Positions 22,700 to 33,546 are shown, counted from the stretch's first letter. The stretch is DNA of 64,000 bases from Bubalus kerabau (GCF_029407905.1 NC_073641.1:20133001-20197000), one strand, 5' to 3'. Made by a program: numbers and translations. The notes: generated by a model from the sequence alone, not told the origin.

Positions 22700-22918
22700 C
22701 ATCCTTGGCTTCCCTCATAGCTCTGATGGTAGAGAATCTATCTGCAATGAAAGAGACCTAGGTTTGACCCCTGGGTGGGGAAGATCCCCTGGAGAAGAGA
22801 ATGGCAACTCACTCCATGGGAGTGAGTTCTTGCTGGAGAATCCCATGGACAGAGGAGCCTGGCGGGCTACAGTCCATGGGGTCACAAAGAATCAGACACA
22901 ACTGAGCAACTAACATTT
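22700..22918 (+). repeat. Bov-tA SINE
   Basis: A second Bov-tA in the same orientation, head 'ttggcttccctcatagctct' to tail 'aatcagacacaactgagcaa'. Both Bov-tA copies lie between the caagagaa repeats, so one may have inserted beside or into the tail of the other. Confidence 0.9.
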
Positions 22919-22927
22919 TCACACTCT

Positions 22928-23093
22928 CAAGAGAAGGTGGGTGACAGAGGATGAGATGGTTGGATGTCATCACTAACTCATGGAAATGAGTTTGAGCAAA
23001 CTCTGGGAGACAGTGAAGGACAGGGAAGCCTGGTGTGCTGCAGTCCATGGTGTCACAAAGAGTTGGAATCGACTTAGCGACTGAGCAACAACA
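22928..23093 (+). mobile_element. BovB 3' end, right part of a split copy
   Basis: BovB resumes at caagagaa and runs through 'gaggatgagatggttggatg' to its terminus 'gcgactgagcaacaacaa'. With 19268-19292 and 22004-22176 it forms one dispersed copy of about 350 bases spread over 3.8 kb. Confidence 0.9.
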
Positions 23094-23094
23094 A

Positions 23095-23192
23095 GGCAAT
23101 TGGTTAAGAGCACAGTCGTGGGAGCCAGACCATGTGGCTCTGAAATTTGCCAGGTTATATAATTTAGTATTACTTAAATTCCCTGTGCCCAC
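23095..23192 (+). repeat. MIR SINE, left part
   Basis: 'ggttaagagcacagtcgtgg' and 'gagccagaccatgtggctct' are the MIR head. The copy appears to continue at 23433 after an inserted BovB tail. Confidence 0.75.
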
Positions 23193-23432
23193 TTTTCAGT
23201 TCAATTCAGTCGCTCAGTTGTGTCCGACTCTTTGCGACCCCATGAATCACAGCACACCAGCCTATCCATCACCAACTCCCGGAGTTCACTCAGACTCATG
23301 TCCATTGAGTCGGTGATGCCATCCATCCAGCCATCTCATCCTCTGTCATCCCCTTTTCCTCCTGCCCCCAATCCCTCCCAGCATCAGAGTCTTTTCCAAT
23401 GAGTCAACTCTTCACATGAGGTGGCCAAAGTA
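23193..23432 (-). mobile_element. BovB LINE 3' tail inserted in MIR
   Basis: The reverse complement of the last ~240 bases of BovB: 'agttcaattcagtcgctcag' to 'cttcacatgaggtggccaaa'. It lies 100 bp from a plus-strand BovB end and so forms an inverted pair with it. Confidence 0.92.
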
Positions 23433-23545
23433 TAAAATAGGAAAAATAAGATAAAATACAGTAACAGGATAATTTAGTGCCTGTATATAAAGTACTAAGA
23501 ATAGTACTTGGCACTTAGTATTAGATGTATTAGCTATTATTGTTA
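23433..23545 (+). repeat. MIR SINE, right part
   Basis: The MIR 3' half is recognisable: 'aaaataggaaaaataag', 'agaatagtacttggcactta', then 'gctattattgttattata'. It follows on from the head at 23095-23192. Confidence 0.65.
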
Positions 23546-23755
23546 TTATAAATTATTCTGTTGGCTGATTATAGTTTAAAAATCATACTACAAATCAAAT
23601 AAAGAGTTTTTTATACTGAACTTATTTTGCTGTTGAAGGGGAGTAGTAGGCAAGGGGAAATTCTGACACACTGAAGTTCAAATTTGCCTGGAGTCCTGCA
23701 GAGTCTAGTGACTTCAGGATCAAAGAAGCATTTCAGAAAACTTGGTAGGAAGATC

Positions 23756-24203
23756 AAAGGTAAGGTGGCCAAGATGGAGAAGGAAGACCCTGAGCTCACT
23801 TCCTCTAAACAAACATCAAAATTGCAACTATTTACAGAGCAATGACTTATGACAACAACCCGAAAACTAGCAGAAAAGACTGTCAACAACTAAATACATA
23901 AAGAAGGAACCACAAAGAAACAGGAAGGAGGGGTAGAGATATGGGAGTACACTCCCACACACTTTGGTAGGCAACATACAAATGGGAGAATTATCACAAA
24001 TGTAGAGGTTCTCCTCAAGGGGCAAAGGGTCTGAGCCCATATTGGACTCCCTTGCCTGGGGGTCTTGCATTGGGAAGATGAGCCCCCAAACATCTGGCTT
24101 TGAAGGCCAATGGGGCTTGTGTACAGAACAGCTGGAAAGCTGCAGGAAGCACAGACTCCACTCTTAAAGGGATTATGCAAACTTTCACATGCTCTGAGTC
24201 CTG
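23756..24203 (+). mobile_element. Old L1 5' UTR fragment
   Basis: 'ggtggccaagatggagaagg' with later phrases such as 'aacatacaaatgggagaatt' and 'gaaagctgcaggaagcacag' is typical of old mammalian L1 5' ends. It is in sense orientation and stops abruptly at 24203, where antisense L1 begins. Confidence 0.65.
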
Positions 24204-25365
24204 GACTTTTGTTTGGTTGGAGATTTTTAAAATTATTGATTCGGTTTCGTTACTGATACTTGGTCAGTTCATATTTTCTTTCTGGTTCAGTCTTGGAATA
24301 GTATATGTTTCTAAAAATTTATCCACTTATAAATTGTCTATTTTATTATGCATAATTATTCACAGTAATCTGTTATGATTCTCTGTATTTCTGTGGTATT
24401 ATTTGAAACTTCCTCTCTTTTATTTCAATTTTATTGATTTGGACCCTCTCTCTTTTATTATCAGATTTGTGTATCTTGTCAAAGAGCCAGCTTTTAGTTT
24501 CACTGATCTTTTCTATTGTTTTATTTCATTTATTTCTGCTTGGATCTTTATGTTTTATTTCCTTTTACTAACTTTGGTTTTTGTTTGCTTCTTTATCTAG
24601 TGGCTTTAGGTGTAAAGTTAGGTTATTTAAGATTTTTCTTATTTCCTAAGGTAAGCTTGTATTGTATAAACTTCCCTCTTAGAACTGCTTTTGCTGTGTC
24701 CCATAGGTTTTAGATCATTGTGTTTTCGCTTTCCTTCATCTCTAGATACTTTTTTATTTTTTCTTTGATTTCTTCAGTGATCCATCAGTTGTTTAGTAGC
24801 ATATTGTTTAGTCTCCACATGTTTGTGTTTTTTTTTTTTTCAGTTGATTTCCAGGGACATAGTGTTGTGGTTGGAAAAGATACTTGATATGATTTCAGTC
24901 TTAAATTTACTGAGTTTTGTTTTGTGGACTAGCTTGTGACACTGAGATGTGTTCATTTCTCAGTGTGTGCATCTGGAAAAAAACATGTATATTCAGCTTC
25001 TTTTGGATGAAATGTTCTCTATATATCTATTAAGTCTATTTGAGCTAATGTGTCATTTAAAGCCAATATTTCCATATTGATTTTCTTTCTGGATAATCTA
25101 TTGATGTAAACGGGGTGTTAAAATCTCCTACTATTACTATGAATCTGGCTCAAGGTTTATCAGTTTACCTTTTCAAAGAAACAACTTTTCCCTTCCTCCC
25201 TTTATATTTGTCACTTTCTCTATATTATTTAATCTTTGTTTTATGTATTAAATGGTCCTATGTTAGTGCATATGTACTTACAATTATTATATCTTATTGG
25301 ATTGATCCCTTACAATTATTATATATTATTGAATTTGGAAAGGCCTTTCTATAAATGATAAATAA
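24204..25365 (-). mobile_element. Old L1 ORF2 fragment
   Basis: The top strand is antisense L1 ORF2: 'attgattcggtttcgttact', 'tctggttcagtcttggaata', 'tgctgtgtcccataggtttt', then 'ctttctggataatctattga'. It covers part of the endonuclease to reverse transcriptase region with no intact frame. It joins a sense 5' UTR piece at 24203/24204. Confidence 0.85.
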
Positions 25366-25644
25366 CTCAGAAACTTTTAAGAAAAGTGCTATATATTTTT
25401 CTTTCTAAAAAAACTTCTAGGGAGCAAAAAAGAAGAAAAAAAATACTATTAAACAAAGTCAAAAGACCAAAGAAAAAACTGGATGTTTAACCAATTGAAA
25501 ACTGAATGTAGTTATTTCAACGGGTTGAGGAAGGACTATGGTAAACTTTTGATGTTTATATTACTTTTATTTTTTTATTACTTTCATAATTAGAAAAAAA
25601 AGGTAAAAATATAAGAACAAAATGCTGATATCCAAAGTACAAAC

Positions 25645-25913
25645 TGCTGCTGCTAAGTCACTTCAGTCGTGTCCAACTCTGTGCGACCCCACAGATGGCA
25701 GCCCACCAGGCTCCATCTTCCCCGGGATTCTCCAGGCAAGAACACTGGAGTGGGTTGCCATTTCCTTCTCCAACGCACGAAAGTGAAAAGTGAAAGTGAA
25801 GTCGCTCAGTCGTGTCTGACTCTTTGCTACCCCATGGACTGCAGCCCACCAGGCTCCTCTGTCCATGGGATTTTCCAGGCAAGAGTACTGGAGTGGGGTG
25901 CCGTTGCCTTCTC
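25645..25913 (-). repeat. BovA2 SINE with TSD
   Basis: A full dimeric BovA2 in minus orientation, starting with a CTG tract and joined by 'gaaagtgaaaagtgaaagtg'. It is flanked by the perfect 13-bp TSD ccaaagtacaaac at 25632-25644 and 25914-25926. Confidence 0.95.
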
Positions 25914-25926
25914 CCAAAGTACAAAC

Positions 25927-26337
25927 AACTTGTAACAATTCCTGCAGATGGACACTACTTAATTTGGAGAATTATTTCTTACTTAGGTTAACACATCCTT
26001 CTCTAAAAGACTATCTACAGAGAAGGCATCCTTCTATATATAAATTGCTTTTGGTAGGGCTACATTGGATTTACTACCAACATTGAGGTCCCAAAGATGA
26101 TTATTTCCACTGAATACACAGAATTGGGATGGGGTACACAGAAAAAATGATCAAATATAAGAAAGAAAGGTTATATACTATACATAAGTCCTATTTGCTG
26201 AGTGCTCATCTCTGCACATACACATAGCTGCATAGCTGGCAACTTCCTTTTATTAGTTCATCCTTCTAGAAATTATTTTCGTGCACACAAAAGTCAACAT
26301 AAAAGTCAACATATATATTAATATATATATACATAAG
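25927..26337. other. No gene recognised
   Basis: Short unique stretch without recognisable features. Confidence 0.5.
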
Positions 26338-26345
26338 TTATACAT

Positions 26346-26576
26346 CTTCCCCAATGGCTCAGACAGTAAAAAATCTGCCTGAAATGTAGGAGACTCAGGT
26401 TCAATCCCTGGGTTGGGAATATCCCCTGGAGAAGGAAATGGCAACCCACTCGAGTATTATTGCCTGGAGAATTCCATGGACAGAGCCTGGTGGGCTAGAG
26501 TCCATGGGGTCACAAAGAGTCAGACATGAACTGAGAGACTAACACACACGCATGCACGCGCACGCACACACGTATC
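26346..26576 (+). repeat. Bov-tA SINE with CA/CG-rich tail
   Basis: Head 'cttccccaatggctcagaca' to tail 'gtcacaaagagtcagacatg', then an alternating purine-pyrimidine tail. The 8-bp TSD ttatacat is at 26338-26345 and 26577-26584. Confidence 0.9.
26542..26575 (+). repeat. Alternating purine-pyrimidine tract
   Basis: 34 bases alternate strictly between purine and pyrimidine, with many CA and CG steps. This is a classic left-handed (Z) DNA candidate in the Bov-tA tail. Confidence 0.85.
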
Positions 26577-26866
26577 TTATACATATATACACACATATAA
26601 TTTTACCCCTTTTGCTTTTCCACAAAAAAATAGCTAACTCTACAAAATTTCTGCAATTTTCCATTTTATTAAGTAATATCTATTGGAATTTTTTATACAA
26701 AATATGAATACACAAAGCATGCCCTCGTTATTTTTTACAGCTGCATCCACTGCATATATATATACTATCATTTATGGTACTGGCTTGCTAATGATAAGCA
26801 CTTGAGTTAAAGAGGAATTTAAATTACAATCATAGAATGATTCCTTTATCAAAGACCAACAAATTT

Positions 26867-27091
26867 CAAGGACTTCCCACGTAGCTCGGTGGTAAAAGAA
26901 TCCACCTGCCAATGCAGGAGCTGCAAGAGACGCAAGTCCGATCCCTGGATAGGGAAGATCCCCTGGAAGAGGAAATGGCAACCCATTCCAGCATTCTAGA
27001 TGGGAGAATCTCATAGACAGAGGAGCCTAGAGGACTACAGTCCAAAGGGTCGTAAAGAGTCAGACATGACAGAGCTCGAAGGCATGCACAA
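26867..27091 (+). repeat. Bov-tA SINE with TSD
   Basis: Head 'caaggacttcccacgtagct' to tail 'cagacatgacagagctcga'. The perfect 10-bp TSD caacaaattt lies at 26857-26866 and 27092-27101. Confidence 0.92.
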
Positions 27092-27101
27092 CAACAAATT
27101 T

Positions 27102-28035
27102 TGAACAAAAGGTAAAAATCTTATATGGTTAATATAGTACCATCAAGGTTACTGGGTTCATTTGGGTATTAGAATAACAGTAGTAAGTCCAAAAGTACAA
27201 ACATATTTCTAAAAATATATTCCAGCGTATTAGTTACAAATCTACTTGCTCATATCTAGATTTTTAATTTGAGATTATTATGGATAATTTTACCCATATG
27301 ATCCAGTCACAAGATATGTCAGAGAAACTGTCAGAGTTTAAGAAGGATACCTGGTTTGCCCATGGCGGCCACAGAGATTTTTATTTTGATCTATGGAATG
27401 TGAAAACATCATTGAAAAGCAGAAAGAAGATAATTACCAAGTGGCCCTTAAAACCATCTCTTTCCTCTAGAAAACATAATGAACAAACATCTAAAAAGAT
27501 ATCCTCTACTAACTAAAATCAGTGATCCTTTTCTAATTAGTAGAAGATAACTTGAGTGTCCACCCACAGATCTATATATAAAGATTTAGCCATTACAAGA
27601 GATGTTTATATTCACCTGGTTGGATAAACTAAATTTTGCTTATAATTCATAATTTATTAGTTTATGTAGCTAAAAGACATATACATTTAAGTATTTGTCA
27701 ATTTTTAAAATTGGCATTCTTTGTTTTTTCTAGTACTGATCCATTTCCTGTAGTGAATTAAATTAGTATTTCTTAAACTTACAGTCTCTATAAGAAGGAT
27801 GAGAATTCAATATACAAAGACTAGGAATTCCTGTATGTTAAAATTCATGGGGAAAAAACCCAAAACCTGAGACAGGTTAAAACAACCTACAAGCGCCTAG
27901 AAGAGTCATTAGTGCCTCTACTAGCAGTATTTCAACTACTGGGTGAAAAACACTCAAAGGGACAATTTAAAACTACTCGCAATCAAAGAGGTTTTGACAG
28001 ACATTTTTTTTGAGAAAAAAATGATACTAGCAAAT
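27102..28035. other. No gene recognised
   Basis: A 78-codon frame at 27280-27516 is open, but I recognise no domain and no good splice sites around it. No repeat was recognised. Confidence 0.5.
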
Positions 28036-28049
28036 GGAGAATAAATTTA

Positions 28050-28347
28050 TTTTTTTTAATTTAATTTTATTTTTAAACTTTACATAATTGTATTAGTTTT
28101 GCCAAATATCAAAATGAATCCACCACAGGTATACATGTGTTCCCCATCCTGAACCCTCCTCCCTCCTCCCTCCCCATTCCATCCCTCTGGGTCGTCCCAG
28201 TGCACTAGCCCCAAGCATGCAGTATCGTGCATCGAACCTGGACTGGCAACTCGTTTCATACATGATATTTTACATGTTTCAATGCCATTCTCCCAAATCT
28301 TCCCACCCTCTCCCTCTCCCACAGAGTCCATAAGACTGTTCTATACA
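28050..28347 (-). mobile_element. Bovine L1 3' UTR, recent insertion
   Basis: A ~300-bp L1 tail in minus orientation with a T-rich start and the complement of the G-rich tract. It is flanked by the perfect 14-bp TSD ggagaataaattta at 28036-28049 and 28348-28361. Confidence 0.96.
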
Positions 28348-28361
28348 GGAGAATAAATTTA

Positions 28362-29104
28362 AACTGAGACACAAGAATATTATTTACTGACCTTTTTTTC
28401 ATTTCTTAGAAATTCAGGCTATAAACCAATCCTTTAAGAGTAAAAATTAAAAAATTTTATCTATCCCCTTGAATGTTATTTTGGAATATCAGTTCTTCAT
28501 AAAATACCATGACTTTAAATTACATATTTTAGTCTTTTTACTAAAATGTTAATCTTTATCAGTGATCTGTACTTTGGATGAAGTTTTGATAGTTAAGCAA
28601 TCATTTATTTTCAGTTGTGCTCTATAATGTTAAAGCAAAATTGTGACAAACTGAATATTCTCTGGAAAATTCAGATTGACAGCTCTTTAGAAATTTCATT
28701 TACTTTAAAATTCATTTCAGATCTTATCTTTCATATGAATGGGATCTAAAAGTGGTAGTAACAGCTAGCATACCTTTGCTAACTATAGAAACCTATGCCT
28801 GGTAATTATCTCCAACCTTTTCCATATAGAATATCCTTATGATTATTTATACTCTTGTCTTCCTCGAATATGCAAATCTAATTTAAAAATAACACATTTA
28901 TTCATGAAGAATACATTTGGGAACCTTAAAAAATAAGTGTCCACACACTTATGTGATCACACTTATGTGATAACTATTTGGGGGACATTGAATCATGTGC
29001 ATACTATGGATGAGTATAACTTGGTTTCACCCTTAAGGCCTCACAGTATAGCACATAAGACAAACATATAAAAGTAAGTAGTAAAACATATGTTCTTAGG
29101 AGAA
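28362..29104. other. AT-rich DNA, no gene recognised
   Basis: No repeat or gene was recognised. A short direct repeat of 'cacttatgtgatc' type occurs near 28945-28970. Confidence 0.5.
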
Positions 29105-29735
29105 TGGTTAGGAATACTGTCTTGGCCTCCTAGGGTTGCCATAACAAAATACCACAAACTGGGTAGTTTAAAACCAGAGAAATGGACCTTCCCTGGTGGT
29201 CCAGTAGTTAAGAATCCACCTATCAATGCAGGGGATGCAGGTTCGATCTCTGCTCCGGAAGCTAAGATCTCACATGCCACAAGGGCAACTAAGTCCCTGT
29301 GCTGCAACGAAGATTCCACGCGCTGCAGTTAACACTCAACGCAGCCAAAAGTAAATCAATACACATTAAAAACGCAGAAATCTATTCTCTCAGAGTTCTG
29401 TAGGCTAGAAGTCCAAAATCAAGGTGCAGGCAGAGTCAGGCTCCCTCTGGAGATGCTAGGGAAGATATCATCATTGCCTCTTCCAGTGGTACTGGCATTC
29501 CATGACATTTCTGGGCTTGTAGCTGCATCACTCCAGTCTCTGCCTCCATCTTCACAAGACATTCTTCCTCTGTGCTCTCTTCTCTTCTTGTAAGACACTA
29601 GTCATTGGATTTAGGGCTCACTCTAGTCGGACCCCACCTCAACAAATTACATACGCAAAGACCTTATTTTGGGCAGATAAGAACTTCTGGGGGATACTAT
29701 TCAACCCATTACATTAACCATGTATGAGGAAAAAA
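29105..29735 (+). repeat. Ancient mammalian interspersed repeat, family not named, split by CHR
   Basis: 'tagggttgccataacaaaat' and 'accacaaactgggtagttta' on the left, then 'agttctgtaggctagaagtc', 'catcactccagtctctgcct' and 'gtcattggatttagggctca' on the right, form a familiar dispersed mammalian repeat that I cannot name with certainty. It is interrupted by the CHR SINE at 29184-29365. Confidence 0.65.
29184..29365 (+). repeat. CHR-type SINE with TSD
   Basis: Head 'ccttccctggtggtccagta', B-box 'ggttcgatctctg', and body 'gctaagatctcacatgccac'. It is flanked by a diverged 16-bp TSD (ttaaaaccagagaaat at 29168-29183, ttaaaaacgcagaaat at 29366-29381), in keeping with its age. Confidence 0.88.
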
Positions 29736-29867
29736 AGGAAAAAAAAAAAAAAGACTTATCAGACTGTATAAACTTCAGGTTAAAGTGTTTTACAATTTGT
29801 TCTTGGTTGAAGCCAGGGCAAGAGGACAATTTCACAACTACTTAAACTTTTTTAACATGTTCAGTTG

Positions 29868-30091
29868 GTGGTGGTGGTGGTTTAGTCACTGAGTTGTGTC
29901 CAACTCTTGTGACCCCATGGGCTGTAGCCAGCCAGGCTCCTCTGTCCATGGGATTTCCCAGGCAAGAACACTGGAGTGGGTTGCCATTTCCTTCACAGGA
30001 AGGGAATCCTTCTTGACCCAATGATTGAACCTGTGTTTCCTACACTGTAATCGGTCTTCTGAATTGCAGGCAGATTCTTTACAATTGAGCC
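29868..30091 (-). repeat. Bov-tA SINE
   Basis: It begins with a (GGT)n run, then 'tttagtcactgagttgtgtc', and ends in the tRNA-like head around 'tttacaattgagccacca'. A ~30-base internal insertion duplicates part of the head region (about 30030-30065). Confidence 0.85.
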
Positions 30092-30322
30092 ACCAGTTGT
30101 TGTTCAGTCGCCAAGTGGTATCTGACTCTTTGCGACCCCATGGACTACAGCACGCTAGGCTTCACTATCTCCCAGAGTTTGCTCAAACTCATGTCCTTTG
30201 AGTCAGTGATGCCATCCAACCATCTCATCCTCTGTCACTCTCTTCTCCTCCTGCCCTCAATCCTTCTAAGCATCAGGGTATTTTCCAAATGGGTCATGGT
30301 GGAGTTCTCACAAAACATGAAT
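30092..30322 (-). mobile_element. BovB LINE 3' tail
   Basis: The reverse complement of the BovB terminus, 'gttgttgttcagtcgccaag' to 'gggtcatggtggagttctca'. It abuts a same-orientation Bov-tA. Confidence 0.88.
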
Positions 30323-30420
30323 CATTGGAGAAGGGAATGGCAAACCACTTCAGTATCCTTGCCTCGAGAACCCCATGAACATTATGAAAATGAGCCACCA
30401 GGGGGTTGTATACCCTGGTG
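30323..30420 (+). repeat. Bov-A fragment
   Basis: 'attggagaagggaatggcaa' to 'gagaaccccatgaacattat' and a degenerate end. It is a truncated Bov-A unit. Confidence 0.65.
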
Positions 30421-30803
30421 AAATGAAATCTTCATTTCAACAGTGGATCTGAGATGATTTAATAGAGTATCCTCAAAGTCCAAAAGAGTTATTGTATTTT
30501 GATCTATATCAATGACCCTTCAAAATTTCATCCTATAGTATGAAAAATGACAAAATAAAGTAGAGATGACACTTCCATCTGTTTTTACCTGTAGCACCAT
30601 GTATCTCATCAGAATTAAGGGCAAGGTTGTTTTTCTCTTTGATGAGCCATAAGTAAGATGCTGTTTGATTTTTATTGAATGTAATTATTCATACTTGCCA
30701 GAAAGAATAGAAATATAGTCATAATCACTGAAACAAAAGAACCAGCTATCCCATCTCTTGAGGAATTCTGAGGTCTATGAAAAGTCCCCCAAACCACAAT
30801 TAG
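30421..30803. other. No gene recognised
   Basis: Unique-looking sequence left of the long inverted repeat. Confidence 0.5.
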
Positions 30804-30905
30804 GTCATAATCATTCAAAAAAGAGGAAAAACCCAGCAACAACTCTAACATTGTTTTCAAGAGTCATATTCTTAATTGATGCTTTTATTCTGGCTGTAAC
30901 TTTCT
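30804..30905 (+). repeat. Long inverted repeat, left arm
   Basis: Begins 'gtcataatcattcaaaaaag' and ends 'ctggctgtaactttct'. It is the reverse complement of 31702-31801 with about 95 of ~103 aligned columns identical (4 substitutions, one 3-base and one 1-base gap by hand). No known repeat family was recognised. Confidence 0.9.
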
Positions 30906-31701
30906 TTTTTTTTTTTTCATGTTTGTTAGATGTTTGACAATTAACATCTAAGTTAATTGGAAAAACAGAGGTTAAATATAATTATTTCTTTACTTGTACT
31001 GTTTACTAAAAAGTATTTCTGTGGTAAAAAAATGACAAAATTATTCATGCACATTCAGTTTGAAACTTGAGCTTAATTACTGTTTTCTAGGAGGTAAATA
31101 TATTTCTTTGAATTTTGGGATTAAAAAAAAGGTTTATGTCACAACAACTTTCATGATTTCTAGCTCTTTTTGAGAACTATTATCTATTTGCTTTGTGTGC
31201 TTTATAAAATGCCTGATAGATGTTATGCCTCTTCAAAAACATGATACTTTAGAAAATGAATTCTATAGTACACTTGCTACAAATACGGTCTCTTCCCATC
31301 CCCTTTTCAACAGTAGCTTAAATAATGCAAGTACAAATGCCACTTCTTTAAATATCTGATGGGTCCTCAGCACTCTGGCATGTGCTAGCTTTGTCCCCAA
31401 GCTTTTTTTTTTTTTTTTGGCCTGTCAGCTGTGAGAAACAGTTTTCTACCAATTACTGTCACAATATGAATAAATTCAAAACTGAAAATATAAGCACTGA
31501 ATATTTTCAGTAAATTTATCCCAAAACTACATTAAAATAGGGATATAGCATGTAAACAAGGAATTTAGCAAGTAATAAGAAGCATCACATTGTACTTTGT
31601 CTTCTATAAATAAAAATACAATAGAAGAAGATAAAGGGAAATGCACTCAAGCACAGAAGAGAAATGGGCAAATGACAGCAAGCGTATAAAATGAAAAGAA
31701 T
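30906..31701. other. Spacer of the long inverted repeat
   Basis: 796 bases, AT-rich, beginning with a T tract. No open frame of note, no known repeat family and no transposase remnant were recognised. Confidence 0.5.
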
Positions 31702-31801
31702 AGAAAGTTACAGCCAGAATAAAAGCATCAATTAAGAAATATGACTCCCGAAAATGTTCGAGTTGTTGCTGGGTTTTTTCTCTTTTTTGAATGATTATGA
31801 C
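31702..31801 (-). repeat. Long inverted repeat, right arm
   Basis: The partner of 30804-30905, beginning 'agaaagttacagccagaata' and ending 'aatgattatgac'. The outer flanks (ttag left, ttaa right) do not form a convincing TSD. Confidence 0.9.
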
Positions 31802-32484
31802 TTAATAATAAATAATTTTTAAAAGATGTATATAGTATTTCTCTCTTTGTCCAATACTGGTTTCCTTAGTATGTGCCTTTAAACATTAGGCCAGCAGATG
31901 GTTGCTAACATGACTGTGGTTCAAAAGGTGTTAAAAAACATGCTATAAAAATTACCAACATTCTTAGGTTATTATTGTTAATAAAACCTCAAATAAACAA
32001 GATAGAGTTGGCTCTTGCTCTAGACTGGTTCTCTGCCAAAAATTGTGTGGGGAGAGGTTTAACAAAAATCCTAAATTTACAGGTACAACTAATAAGTATA
32101 CAGTTTGTGTGGGCTCTATATGTATAATCCCAACGGTCCAGCAACCTGGTTTGGTCAGAACTCTGCTCTTTTAGTCCTAAATCACAGTTAAGTTTGTATG
32201 CCGTGGTGATGATGACCATTATTCCCAAGACACACTCTTTTAAACTTGTTTCAGAACAGGCCTGACGCTGTACTTTGTGCACTGTCACTCTTTTCTTTTT
32301 TGAAACACAAAGAACTAGAAGATTGGGCCTGAAAGTCATAGTTTGCGTCGTTACTGACCTCCACCTGTCTCTGACTTTCCCTCCCTATTTTTAATTCACC
32401 CATATTTAGTCAAAGTCATGTTATCATTTCTTTCCCCTAAATGCCCCTCGCAAGTATGCATCTTTTACAGACTATTACCACCCA
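31802..32484. other. No gene recognised
   Basis: A 116-codon minus frame at 31989-32339 has no recognisable domain. No repeat was recognised. Confidence 0.45.
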
Positions 32485-33375
32485 TTACTTCAGATTGGCA
32501 CCGTTTGCCTGTATTATTGCAGTAGCAATAGCTTCCTGAATAATCATGTGCAACCAAATCCATACTGCCAGAGTAATCTCCCTAAATTCCCCCTTTAATC
32601 ATGTCATAGCTCTTTCAGACCTATCCAAAGGCTTACCATTACCTATACAGAAGCATTTCTCAAAACATGTTTTATAGAATACCAGGGTTTCACAAGATTT
32701 TTACCTGTTTCAGTTTTTTTAAAAAAAGACTTTTTTAGCCACATGAAGCTTAGCCGCAAAAGTGGTTTCTGCTTTTGATGTACTAAAGACATATTACATA
32801 TATCCAAGGGTGGGAGAGTACACATTCCCCAAATTTATTTCATTGCATAACTCTTCTACCACACAATACCTTGCCATCTCTCCTAGAACACTATGGTAGT
32901 TTAAGTACAAACTACTTAGTTTGCTCTTTATGACTCTCTAACATCTGACCTCAAACTATTTCTAAACTTACCTCTCACTGACTTCTATATGAATTTCCAC
33001 CTTCAACTAGACTTCACACTCACTATATTCTGAGCAGGTTATATGTATGACTCTGTCCTCCTTGTCTATACAATCTCTGTAAACCTTTCACAGCCAAGTT
33101 CAAGGTTCAGTTGTTTCACAAAGCTTCCTCTAACAATTCAAAGGCATAGTAATCTCTTTCTCTTCTGAATCACACCACTTACATTTCATCTAATGCTCCA
33201 TGTGGCACCTGATCACTGCTTGAACACAAATCTTCTAGAGACTTGCCTCTAGTTTTCACTTGTGGTTGCCTCTCGCTTACTAGAGAGCAAGAGGTCCTTG
33301 AAGAAAAAGGCATACCTTTTGTATATGCCCCATAGTATTTACAGCTTTGCGATGAACAGGGCCCAAAGAATAGTT
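32485..33375 (+). repeat. L2 LINE remnant
   Basis: Diverged but ordered L2 3' phrases: 'ccagagtaatctccctaaat', 'aatcatgtcatagctctttc', 'tgacctcaaactatttctaa', then 'aagttcaaggttcagttgtt'. These match the antigenic order of the 3' half of ORF2 and the 3' UTR. No coding capacity remains, and the edges are approximate. Confidence 0.65.
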
Positions 33376-33546
33376 GCAAAATAGAGAAAAAAGTTTTAGA
33401 ACAGCGCGCTGTTTGCCCATCTAAATCCAGTCCCCGCCTTTCTGCCCTTTGCCGTAGAAAGTTGACCAGTATGGATTACATCAAAGGTTCCCTTGCTCTT
33501 TGACTTCTACTGAGATTCGGATATTAGAGAATACCAATGAGACTAG

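Noticed and set aside
27280..27516. 78-codon plus-strand frame as a novel small gene or exon
   Set aside because: No recognisable domain, no Kozak-like or splice context that convinced me, and length within chance expectation.
30804..31801. Calling the inverted repeat a piggyBac-type element from flanking ttag/ttaa
   Set aside because: The left flank is not TTAA, the arm ends do not show the expected CCC start, and no transposase remnant is visible.
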